Assembly (NCBI GenBank): GCA_003509235.1
Contig: DONH01000250.1
Location: 1-5,585 of the forward strand
DNA length: 5,585 nt
Direction of reading: 5' to 3'
From: Planctomycetaceae bacterium
GTDB taxonomy: Bacteria; Planctomycetota; Planctomycetia; Pirellulales; UBA1268
Shown here: one piece after another, positions 1 through 4,861 of the stretch
Position numbering within the stretch: the stretch's first letter is position 1
Layout of the letters: each line of letters begins with the position of its first letter
Made by a program: the position numbers and the translations under genes
The notes under the pieces: generated by a model
Databases searched by the model: none
What the model was told of the DNA's origin: nothing
What the model saw: the letters and a program-made list of their open reading frames with translations, nothing else

Positions 1-240
1 GATAGGTATTGGTCTTCGGAGCAAAGACGCGAATTTCGTTAAGCTCCCAATCAACATGCTCCCAACGTAAGGCGAGAAGTTCGCTTTCACTTGTTCTTAC
101 TCCAAGGTGGAAGGCAACTTCTAAAGCCCATGTTTCGATGATTTTCTCCGAAAAACCCATGGTAGGCTTTTCACAAATAAGCGAACAGCCTCATCGGCAT
201 AAGGAGAAAAGAATGGCACAAGATTGGAGAGAGTACACTT
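1..240 (-). pseudogene. Tyrosine recombinase (phage integrase family) remnant, frameshifted and cut by the window edge
   Basis: Read right to left, the minus strand encodes the start of an integrase catalytic domain. One frame (about 240 to 140) gives VPFFSPYADEAVRLFVKSLP, typical of the helix that opens this domain. A second frame (about 155 to 1) gives ALEVAFHLGVRTSESELLAL followed by RWEHVDW and an IRVFAPKTNTY strand. The R in LGVRTSE matches the first catalytic arginine of tyrosine recombinases. The two frames join by a one-base shift at the short A run near 142-147 (aga-aaa-atc expected, one A missing). In the second frame a TGA sits just upstream at 188-190. No N-terminal core-binding (SAM-like) domain is recognisable further upstream, where the DNA instead becomes the 5' flank of a plus-strand gene. 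The C-terminal part, with the HxxR and Tyr motifs, would lie beyond the left edge. The style resembles integrases of Desulfovibrio islands (remembered similarity). It is probably inactive, unless the shift is a sequencing error and the missing parts are supplied elsewhere. Confidence 0.7.
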
Positions 241-373
241 GGAGTACTGGACACTTGCCTCCTGAAATTTCCAGATAGAAGGTGCTATACAAGCAAGGGG
301 GGGGTACACTATAGGCTGGGAAGTGAAATTGTGGACCCGAGGGGGTGACGCCTGTCGTGTTGAGTATTTTATC

Positions 374-379
374 AGAGGG
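374..379 (+). promoter_or_regulatory. Ribosome binding site that decides the start of the first exported protein gene
   Basis: The sequence AGAGGG lies four bases before the GTG at 384. The upstream in-frame GTG at 345 has its G-rich stretch directly against the start codon, which is poor spacing. Starting at 384 also gives a compact signal peptide with a basic residue at position 2. Both points favour 384. Confidence 0.5.
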
Positions 380-383
380 TGAT

Positions 384-842
384 GTGAGACTTTTGATTTG
401 TTTTTTGCTCGTGCTGGTGTGCACACCGTGCTTTGCTTCGGAAGCGTATGTTATATCATGCGAAAACGTTGAGGAAATGGTGATTCTTGAGGCTCCGGGC
501 AATACATGGGGTATAGAAACGAGCAACGGCTTATATTACACGCTTTTTGTAATGATCAAGCCGGAATTCGTGGATTCACATAAGCATATATTGAAAAGCA
601 ATATGGCTTTTAGGGACTGCGAGCAGGATACCCAATTACAAATCAGCTACCATGACATCGATCTTGTCGGTTCAGGCAGAGAAATAATGAGTGATACTAA
701 GCTTGGTACTCAATACGGAGACTCAAATGTTAGTATAACACGAAGAGATAAAAGCGAGATAATTGATATTGCAGGGAGAATATGCCCCTCCAAAGTTCCT
801 CTGCGTATATTTAAACCGAATGACCTTGGACCATACAATTGA
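384..842 (+). CDS. Small exported protein of unknown function (152 aa)
   Basis: The family is not recognised. From the GTG at 384 the protein opens with MRLLICFLLVLVCTPCFA, a short n-region and a strong hydrophobic core, with likely signal peptidase I cleavage after the alanine at residue 18 (CFA|SEA). There is no convincing lipobox. The mature part, about 134 residues, has three cysteines (residues 26, 79 and 134), no further membrane segment and alternating hydrophobic and polar stretches that suggest beta structure. It is probably periplasmic or secreted. An upstream in-frame GTG at 345 would add 13 residues before the signal peptide and is less likely. A strong terminator starts ten bases after the TGA, so it is probably transcribed alone. 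It sits between an integrase remnant and a second exported three-cysteine protein, which fits island cargo (inference). No enzymatic motif is visible. Confidence 0.72.
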   Translation: MRLLICFLLVLVCTPCFASEAYVISCENVEEMVILEAPGNTWGIETSNGLYYTLFVMIKPEFVDSHKHILKSNMAFRDCEQDTQLQISYHDIDLVGSGREIMSDTKLGTQYGDSNVSITRRDKSEIIDIAGRICPSKVPLRIFKPNDLGPYN

Positions 843-851
843 TATGACATC

Positions 852-885
852 AAAGGCCAGCTTTTAGAGTGGAAGCTGGCCTTTT
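852..885 (+). terminator. Rho-independent terminator of the first exported protein gene
   Basis: A perfect 12-bp stem (AAAGGCCAGCTT at 852-863 pairing with 873-884) closes a 9-nt loop and ends in TTTT (882-885). It begins ten bases after the stop codon at 840-842. The A-rich left arm could also help termination from the other strand. Confidence 0.85.
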
Positions 886-904
886 CATATCGAAATCTTG
901 TCGA

Positions 905-1246
905 ATGGAATTTTTGTTCTTTTGCTATCCATTTTCAAACGATGAGAACGCGCAGTGGCAGTAGATCGCCTGCCATATGCGATACAACGGGAAGGGGGGC
1001 GATTCATTTCTGTATTACAAGTAGGTCGGGTATTTAGATGTTGTTGCGGGTGCAAATGGTTATGTGATAACGAAAGAGCTATAGGGGGCGTTTGGCGGGA
1101 CTATTAAAGAGGGCAGCCCTGACTTTCGCATCACTACCTCAATTGTCACTATGAAGTTGAAGAGAAAAGAAATGAAAAGCAAGTGCGGGATTGTCCGTCA
1201 CCGGCAAAAAAATACTGGGCGGAAAGGTCCAATACCGAAGGCGTGA
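905..1246 (+). pseudogene. Possible decayed coding frame interrupted by three TAG codons
   Basis: This stretch between the two exported-protein genes has no normal gene. One plus frame, from ATG 905 to TGA 1244-1246 (113 codons), reads like protein except for TAG codons at 962-964, 1022-1024 and 1082-1084, with no TAA or TGA inside. Segments include MRYNGKGGDSFLYYK and VGYLDVVAGANGYVITKEL, then AFGGTIKEGSPDFRITTSIV and a lysine-rich tail. There is no Shine-Dalgarno sequence before ATG 905 and the family is not recognised, so a relic gene is the first guess. A random frame of this length would be expected to carry about five stops, so three is not by itself evidence of coding. The frame's end overlaps the upstream extension of the next gene in another frame. 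Confidence 0.25.
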
Positions 1247-1284
1247 AGAGAGTGAAAGTGCCGTTGCTGGAGCTGGCTGCTGGA

Positions 1285-1971
1285 ATGGTGGAAACAGTAT
1301 TTCAAGCTGTGATAGGTGGCTTGCGAAAAATCCTTGGACAGGTGAAACGGCAGCTGGTCGGGTTGCCCATGGTCTTTAGCTGCTTGGCTGTGTTGGCACT
1401 TCCGGTAGCGGCTGTATCAGAAGAGAGTACTGAGGCTGCGACATACCTTGGTCCCGCTCCAGGGGTCAGGTTATTTTATGAAGCAGAGAATGGTCAGAAA
1501 ATGGAAATCCGTGGATTGACGTATGACCAGGATGGAGCGCTGCTTATTGAGGAGAGATCAACACTCACGATGCTACGGACAGCCTTCAATGCCGGGTGCT
1601 CAACTGAAATGACAACAGTATATGGCCTTTCAACAAATGGAAGCAAAATAATCAGGAAGGATTTTCCTCTACACGGCATGACTGGGTACCATACGGATCT
1701 TGACCTGGGAGGGGCTGTTTGGGGTGAAGAGGTCCATCTGGTGGAACGAGGCTCGAGATCTACCGATAAGGGGAAGAAAACGACGGCTCAATGTAGTATT
1801 TCCAAGCGCAGCAAACAAAAGTTTTTTGGTAAAGAGCGAACTGTAATTGAAGTGTCAGGCGAGTATTGTGTTCCCCGAACATATGCTTCCGGTATTGGGA
1901 TTATTGATTATGCGGGATTCAGGCTTGTTCGCATCGAAAAACATGGAGAGATAGTCTTTACATTAAGATAA
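1285..1971 (+). CDS. Exported protein of unknown function (228 aa from the chosen start)
   Basis: The family is not firmly recognised. A hydrophobic signal segment at about residues 24-43 (LVGLPMVFSCLAVLALPVAA) precedes a mature domain of about 185 residues. Its opening, PGVRLFYEAENGQKMEIRG, and its end, YASGIGIIDYAGFRLVRIEK, resemble bacterial periplasmic beta-rich proteins that start with a 'W/F-Y' strand and finish near a 'G(V/I)G(L/I)' strand. This is impression only. Mature cysteines are at 105, 170 and 195. The middle (155-185) is rich in lysine, arginine and serine. The start is uncertain. The frame is open from GTG 1183. ATG 1285 is the first ATG that keeps the whole signal segment but gives a long n-region of about 23 residues. 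TTG 1321, with AGGTGG just before it, would give a more usual signal peptide beginning MRKILGQVKRQ. GTG 1342 is also possible. None has a strong ribosome binding site. It has the same strand and general type as the gene at 384-842, but a terminator separates them. Confidence 0.68.
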   Translation: MVETVFQAVIGGLRKILGQVKRQLVGLPMVFSCLAVLALPVAAVSEESTEAATYLGPAPGVRLFYEAENGQKMEIRGLTYDQDGALLIEERSTLTMLRTAFNAGCSTEMTTVYGLSTNGSKIIRKDFPLHGMTGYHTDLDLGGAVWGEEVHLVERGSRSTDKGKKTTAQCSISKRSKQKFFGKERTVIEVSGEYCVPRTYASGIGIIDYAGFRLVRIEKHGEIVFTLR

Positions 1972-1993
1972 AAAAAACATCGGGCTTGTTTCA

Positions 1994-2020
1994 TGCCTTT
2001 GCAATATGTTGGCAAAGGCA
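1994..2020 (+). terminator. Hairpin after the second exported protein gene, terminator-like but without a T tract
   Basis: A perfect 9-bp stem (TGCCTTTGC / GCAAAGGCA) closes a 9-nt loop 22 bases after the stop codon. The bases after the right arm are GTCTCC, so it lacks the T tract of a classic intrinsic terminator. It could be an mRNA 3'-end stabilising structure or part of a tandem termination region with the palindrome at 2200. Confidence 0.35.
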
Positions 2021-2199
2021 GTCTCCTAGGCAGACATGTGATCTTGGAGCCACTCAACGGGATTTACAAACGCCAGCCAGAGAAGCCCGAGAATCCAGAA
2101 AACAATAATTATTTCAGATGATAATGAGCCGACTTCTCAGATAGAAGTGAAGATGTCACGGATTCAACTTCCGCCAACTCCGCCACCAGTAATAAAATA

Positions 2200-2223
2200 G
2201 GGTATCCAGAATTCTGGATACCC
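2200..2223. terminator. Perfect 24-nt palindrome, likely bidirectional terminator
   Basis: GGGTATCCAGAA is followed directly by its exact reverse complement, centred on GAATTC. The right flank is CCTTATTTT and the left flank is AATAAAATA, so transcripts from either side would run from a GC-closed stem into a U-rich tract. It lies between two converging genes, about 95 bases past the transporter stop codon on the minus strand. Confidence 0.65.
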
Positions 2224-2244
2224 CCTTATTTTGATAATGCTTTT

Positions 2245-2275
2245 ACCCCAAAGGGCGCTCACCCTTTACGGGGGT
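2245..2275 (-). terminator. Weak hairpin downstream of the transporter gene
   Basis: Outer arms ACCCC / GGGGT and inner arms AAAGGG / CCCTTT pair around a six-base loop, with a three-base bulge on one side. The minus-strand continuation is AAAAGC, with no U tract, so it is a poor intrinsic terminator. It may only pause the polymerase ahead of the stronger palindrome at 2200-2223. Confidence 0.25.
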
Positions 2276-2318
2276 GATGTTCAGCACATCTGAGTTGCTT
2301 TGCGGCTAATATCAAGCT

Positions 2319-3566
2319 TCACTCTGGTTCGGGGGCACTTTCACCTTTCTGAGCTTGATCGCAGGGGGTGCTATCCTTTCTTTCTTCCTTGAACAGCGTA
2401 AAGGCAATCAAGCCCAATGTGGCCAGGATCAACCCTGAAGTTGGCAACAGATTGGAATATTCGATGTAATCCAGAAGCAGGCCAAACATGATCATTGCAG
2501 CCGGAATTGAGGCGTTTCCGATGGTTGATGCTATGGCAAAAACTCTTCCGCTGTACGTATTGTCTACATGGGTCTGTAGCAGGGTTTTGAAGGAAACAGC
2601 GGCTCGTATCATTGCGGCACCCCACAGGAAAATACAGGCCGTGTATCCTGCGAGCGCAAAGTCGTTTTCAGGATCAATAAACCAGGTTAGGGCCTGAATA
2701 CATCCCATCACCGCCACGGATGAGAACAGGGATTCCTTTTCTTTTCCGGAAACGGAAAATCTGCTGAGCAAAATGGACATTACAAGTATGCCGACACCCA
2801 GTGCGGCCTGGAAAAGCCCCAGTGTCTCTGCGCCGTTGTCCGATATTGTGTTGGCAATCACGGGCATGAACACTTCAATGGCCCCAACAAAAAAGTGAAT
2901 GATCATGACCATAAACAAGACAACAAGTAGCGGCCGACTGTTAAAGAGGTACGCATATCCTGCCTTGATGTCTGAAGTGAAACTCCTTTTGTCCTTCTCA
3001 GGTGAAGCGGATGGGATTTTGATGAAGGACTCAAATACTGCCGAGAGCAGAAAGGATAAGCCGTCAAGTGCGAATACCCATACATACCCGAGGGTTGAAA
3101 CAGCTATGCCGCCCAGTGCCGCACCGCCAATCATTGCAAAGCTGTAAACTCCCTGATGTATGGCATTGGCGCGCCCCAGTTGGCTTTTATCAACTATCTG
3201 GGGGATTACTGATGGAATCGTCGGGTCAAAAAATGCCGCATTTATCGAAAGAACAACCTGCAATGCAAGGATGAAGTAAAAGTCGACCTGTCCTGCGAAC
3301 ATCATCCAGGCAAAGAGTAAAAGTACGATTCCTCGAATGATGTCTGTTCCCACTATAATCAGCTTTCTTGAATATCGATCGATGACGGCGCCGGAAAAAA
3401 AGCCGAGGAGTACCGATGGAATCATTGAAGCGGCCAGCACTGCGCCCATCTTTGCCGTGGATCCGGTTGTGTCGAGGACCCATAAGGCCAGTGCTATCAT
3501 GTGGAATTTGTCGCCAACCTGGGAAACAAGCTGACCGCCAAGCAGCAGTTTGAAGTTTCTATTCAT
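2319..3566 (-). CDS. MFS efflux transporter, MFS_3/DHA3-like drug or siderophore exporter (415 aa)
   Basis: This is a proton-driven inner-membrane exporter of the major facilitator superfamily. The length and the alternating hydrophobic segments fit 12 membrane helices. MFS motif A appears as SGAVIDRYSRKLI (residues 58-70) between helices 2 and 3. The stretch AFFDPTIPSVIPQIV (111-125) followed by LGRANAIHQ (130-138) is typical of the MFS_3/EntS-MefA-like (DHA3) branch. The C-terminal half has YSGRVFAIASTIGNASIPAA (338-357), also conserved there. A hydrophilic central loop (about 185-205) and a charged tail (393-415, ending APEPE) are probably cytoplasmic. ATG 3566 is chosen because MNRNFKLLL is a usual family start. 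A TTG at 3593 would add nine residues. Only a weak AAGAGAG lies upstream, and the start overlaps the end of a 53-codon ORF, so translation may be coupled. The substrate cannot be told from sequence. The upstream MarR gene and operators point to inducible efflux of a toxic compound. Confidence 0.9.
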   Translation of the reverse strand: MNRNFKLLLGGQLVSQVGDKFHMIALALWVLDTTGSTAKMGAVLAASMIPSVLLGFFSGAVIDRYSRKLIIVGTDIIRGIVLLLFAWMMFAGQVDFYFILALQVVLSINAAFFDPTIPSVIPQIVDKSQLGRANAIHQGVYSFAMIGGAALGGIAVSTLGYVWVFALDGLSFLLSAVFESFIKIPSASPEKDKRSFTSDIKAGYAYLFNSRPLLVVLFMVMIIHFFVGAIEVFMPVIANTISDNGAETLGLFQAALGVGILVMSILLSRFSVSGKEKESLFSSVAVMGCIQALTWFIDPENDFALAGYTACIFLWGAAMIRAAVSFKTLLQTHVDNTYSGRVFAIASTIGNASIPAAMIMFGLLLDYIEYSNLLPTSGLILATLGLIAFTLFKEERKDSTPCDQAQKGESAPEPE

Positions 3567-3720
3567 CTGAACTCTCTTTGTGTTTTGCGCCAAGTTGACT
3601 TGGCAGTATGGTGATGTGGTGGTTGCCGCGACAGAATACCGTTGGGTCCGCGTAGTGTGGTTGGGACCTCAATGGGCTTCTTGCGCGAGCGTTATCGTTA
3701 ATTTTTTGTCTGAGAATCAT
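3559..3720 (-). CDS. Possible small upstream ORF (53 aa) overlapping the transporter start
   Basis: On the minus strand, ATG 3720 opens a frame of 53 codons beginning MILRQKINDNARARSPLRSQ, with a single cysteine near the middle, ending in TAG at 3561-3559. Those last bases overlap the transporter start (ATGAATAG), an arrangement typical of translational coupling. The frame resembles no family I know and is rich in R, H, P and S. Its own ATG is 13 bases from the ribosome binding site, too far. The site fits the ATG seven bases upstream in another frame (3727), which stops after nine codons. Removing one A from the A6 run at about 3703-3708 would fuse the two into a 55-residue protein starting MNNDSQTKINDN. 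It could be a real small protein reached by slippage, a small gene inactivated by one insertion, or a chance frame in a leader. Confidence 0.3.
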   Translation of the reverse strand: MILRQKINDNARARSPLRSQPHYADPTVFCRGNHHITILPSQLGAKHKESSDE

Positions 3721-3727
3721 TGTTCAT
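3698..3727 (-). CDS. Short leader ORF (9 codons) in front of the transporter
   Basis: ATG 3727 on the minus strand is preceded by AAAGGAGA at ideal spacing and encodes MNNDSQTKN then TAA. It lies about 16 bases downstream of the start point predicted for the promoter embedded in the operator at 3751-3765. It has by far the best ribosome binding site of the transporter region, yet stops at once. This suggests a regulatory leader peptide or the start of a frameshifted small gene. Confidence 0.35.
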   Translation of the reverse strand: MNNDSQTKN

Positions 3728-3732
3728 GCCTG

Positions 3733-3738
3733 TCTCCT
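3733..3738 (-). promoter_or_regulatory. Strong Shine-Dalgarno for the leader ORF
   Basis: AGGAGA on the minus strand, within GAAAGGAGA, lies five bases before ATG 3727. The transporter start at 3566 itself has only a weak AAGAGAG, so ribosomes loading here could matter for transporter expression. Confidence 0.6.
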
Positions 3739-3749
3739 TTCGTTGTTCA

Positions 3750-3779
3750 GGTTTAGCTGCTAAACACAGAAGGCGTCAC
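3750..3779 (-). promoter_or_regulatory. Candidate promoter embedded in operator 1
   Basis: Minus-strand GTGACG (3779-3774) and TAAACC (3755-3750) are separated by 18 bases. The -35 matches TTGACA at four of six positions and the -10 is weak. Transcription would start near 3743, just before the AGGAGA site at 3738. The -10 lies within the repeat, so bound MarR would block it. Confidence 0.35.
3751..3765. promoter_or_regulatory. MarR-type operator 1, transporter-proximal
   Basis: GTTTAGCTGCTAAAC is a perfect 7-1-7 inverted repeat. The same core (GTTTA-N5-TAAAC) recurs at 3881-3895 and 4381-4395. A symmetric site of this size beside a MarR gene is a typical dimer binding site. It covers the proposed -10 element of the transporter-side promoter. 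Confidence 0.75.
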
Positions 3780-3880
3780 TAACGCTGATTTCATGGTGAC
3801 ACACAATATGAGTACCCAGACTCAGACAACCTGTTTTGTTAGGGTATGAGGTCTCGATTGCAGAGATTACATGGGCTTGT

Positions 3881-3895
3881 GTTTAGCTACTAAAC
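3881..3895. promoter_or_regulatory. MarR-type operator 2
   Basis: GTTTAGCTACTAAAC is a 6-3-6 inverted repeat, 16 bases beyond the marR stop codon. Flanking GGCT (3873-3876) and AGCC (3899-3902) extend the symmetry. On the minus strand its TAAACA matches the -10 of the marR promoter, but the -35 position (TTTTTG) is poor, so any promoter here is doubtful. Its centre is 130 bases from that of operator 1, so looping or cooperative repression is possible (inference). Confidence 0.7.
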
Positions 3896-3910
3896 TCTTA
3901 GCCAAAAAAA

Positions 3911-4372
3911 TTATTCCTTAGTTTCAACTTCATCACGCATCACTCCATCAATATGTGCAACAAATTTGCTAATTGTCTCACGTTCGTTCTCTGTGAGAGA
4001 AGCGAGATAATCGTCGTATTGCGTATGGATGTTAGCGGTAATATTCAGGCAGTGATCGAGCACGGTAAGACCAAAGGGGAGAAACTCGGCCTGCAATTCG
4101 TTTTTGTTGTTCGGATCTTTGACTTTGTGCAGCACGCCTTTACTTTCAAGACGGCTGAGTGTTTGTGATATTGCTCCTTTGGTTACGCCAAGTCTTTCAG
4201 CTATGCGCGTTACGTTGGTATCCTGCTCTCTGTAGAGGAAGAGAATCAGATGAATCTCGGAAGGGTATAACGTCACATTCTCAAATTTCACCTTGGTCTT
4301 TTTCTCAATGAAAAGAACCCTGTCGATGAATGTGAATATTTGAGAAACAATATCTTTGTGCTTGAGCGTCAT
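3911..4372 (-). CDS. MarR-family transcriptional repressor (153 aa)
   Basis: This is a winged helix-turn-helix dimer that probably represses its own gene and the adjacent efflux gene until a small ligand releases it. Helix 1 (residues about 5-25) and the C-terminal helices (about 98-150) would form the dimer interface. YPSEIHLILFL (36-46) is the typical lead-in to the DNA-binding domain. NVTRIAERLGVTKGAISQ (53-70) with TLSRLESKGVL (71-81) forms the HTH and recognition helix, and KVKDPNNKNE (83-92) the wing. A single cysteine (108) gives no clear redox motif. The frame is open upstream to TTG 4489, which would add 39 hydrophilic residues. ATG 4372 is preferred because it gives the usual MarR length and because a good promoter and operator lie inside that extension. 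No Shine-Dalgarno precedes ATG 4372, consistent with a leaderless mRNA. The gene lies upstream of the transporter on the same strand. Confidence 0.9.
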   Translation of the reverse strand: MTLKHKDIVSQIFTFIDRVLFIEKKTKVKFENVTLYPSEIHLILFLYREQDTNVTRIAERLGVTKGAISQTLSRLESKGVLHKVKDPNNKNELQAEFLPFGLTVLDHCLNITANIHTQYDDYLASLTENERETISKFVAHIDGVMRDEVETKE

Positions 4373-4379
4373 GGGTGAG

Positions 4380-4408
4380 TGTTTATGTGCTAAACTCTGA
4401 TATGTCAA
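4380..4408 (-). promoter_or_regulatory. marR promoter, predicted to give a leaderless transcript
   Basis: Minus-strand TTGACA (4408-4403) is a perfect sigma-70 -35 element. After 17 bases comes TAAACA (4385-4380), a weak -10 that is part of operator 3. A start point about seven bases downstream falls at 4373-4372, on or next to the A of the marR ATG. There would then be no room for a ribosome binding site. Confidence 0.6.
4381..4395. promoter_or_regulatory. MarR-type operator 3 at the marR start
   Basis: GTTTATGTGCTAAAC keeps the outer GTTTA-N5-TAAAC symmetry, with one perfect GCTAAAC half and one imperfect half. It ends eight bases before the marR ATG and lies between and over the promoter elements, as expected for autorepression. 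Confidence 0.68.
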
Positions 4409-4861
4409 GCTGGTTGATCCCGTTTTGCGGTGAGTCTCCATATTTTTTGGTGGTTGATCTTGAAGGGGTGAAATGGTGTTTTTTATCAAGAGGGCAGAGG
4501 GGCGATACCGAATGACTGTTGAGTTGAATGTTCGCCTATGCTCTGAGCTTTAATCAGTTTATAAACCCTTTGAAAGAAGGCAGTAAACAAAGATAGCAGC
4601 TAAGCAATATCCAGGTGGAGGATCTCGTACATGGCCAACTGCAAAATGGATGCAGCTATAGATTGTTCAATGTAATTGACGACTTTAACCCGGAGGGGTA
4701 GGGCATATAGGTGGATTTTTCCTTGTCAGCAGAATGCACACATCGAATGATACAATCGGACAGTCTTTCGCAGTGGGTCCAAGTTTTATTCACCTTATAA
4801 AACATAAAAAATATACTGCCAAACACAGTGCATTTACATGAAATCTCACTAAGGAACAGGT
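4409..4861. other. Intergenic region between marR and the right-hand gene, no convincing gene
   Basis: These two genes are divergent and about 490 bases apart. A 14-codon ORF at 4631 (MANCKMDAAIDCSM) follows GGTGGAGG at long spacing, and short frames near 4730 lack ribosome binding sites. Two sequences recall the MarR operator: GTTTATAAAC at 4557-4566, a 10-nt palindrome with no spacer, and TAGCAGCTA at 4594-4602, the core of operator 1 with degraded flanks. The rest is unremarkable. Confidence 0.5.
4789..4817 (+). promoter_or_regulatory. Candidate promoter of the right-hand gene
   Basis: TTCACC (4789-4794) and TATACT (4812-4817) are 17 bases apart and match the sigma-70 consensus at four and five of six positions. 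They would start transcription near 4824, about 27 bases before the ribosome binding site. A sigma-28-like reading (TAAAACAT, then 12 bases, then GCCAAACA) covers the same bases but matches less well. Confidence 0.4.

Larger units (their letters stand above)
1972..2318. other. Convergent intergenic spacer, no gene seen
   Basis: This 347-base gap separates the plus-strand exported-protein gene from the minus-strand transporter gene. It starts with an A8 run and contains three hairpin-forming sequences, listed separately. A 27-codon GTG frame near 2038 has no ribosome binding site and was not called. There is a short direct repeat, CCGCCA, at about 2171-2186. Nothing else supports a gene. Confidence 0.6.

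Noticed and set aside
9..278. Plus-strand 89-codon frame at the left edge
   Set aside because: It is antisense to the integrase remnant, has no ribosome binding site, and its composition looks like a shadow frame.
191..526. Minus-strand 111-codon frame across the first exported-protein gene
   Set aside because: Mostly antisense to the gene at 384-842, with no domain resemblance. Only its last part overlaps the integrase remnant, and it ends at the TGA upstream of the integrase frame.
2038..2122. 27-codon GTG frame (MILEPLNGIYKRQPEKPENP...)
   Set aside because: No ribosome binding site and too short; no supporting context.
2488..3534. Several open frames of 60-85 codons overlapping the transporter gene on both strands
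   Set aside because: All are shadows of the MFS gene, without ribosome binding sites or recognisable motifs.
3775..3824. Short inverted repeats GTCAC/GTGAC and TGAGT/ACTCA between operators 1 and 2
   Set aside because: Arms of only five bases, one with a long loop; expected by chance.
3904..3910. T7 run after the marR stop codon (minus strand) as a terminator
   Set aside because: The T run comes before, not after, the symmetric element (operator 2), so it does not form an intrinsic terminator for marR.
3953..4168. Plus-strand 71-codon frame inside marR
   Set aside because: Antisense shadow of the MarR coding sequence.
4730..4837. 35-codon ATG frame ending before the right-hand gene (MHTSNDTIGQSF...)
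   Set aside because: No Shine-Dalgarno sequence, and it overlaps the likely promoter of the gene at 4862.
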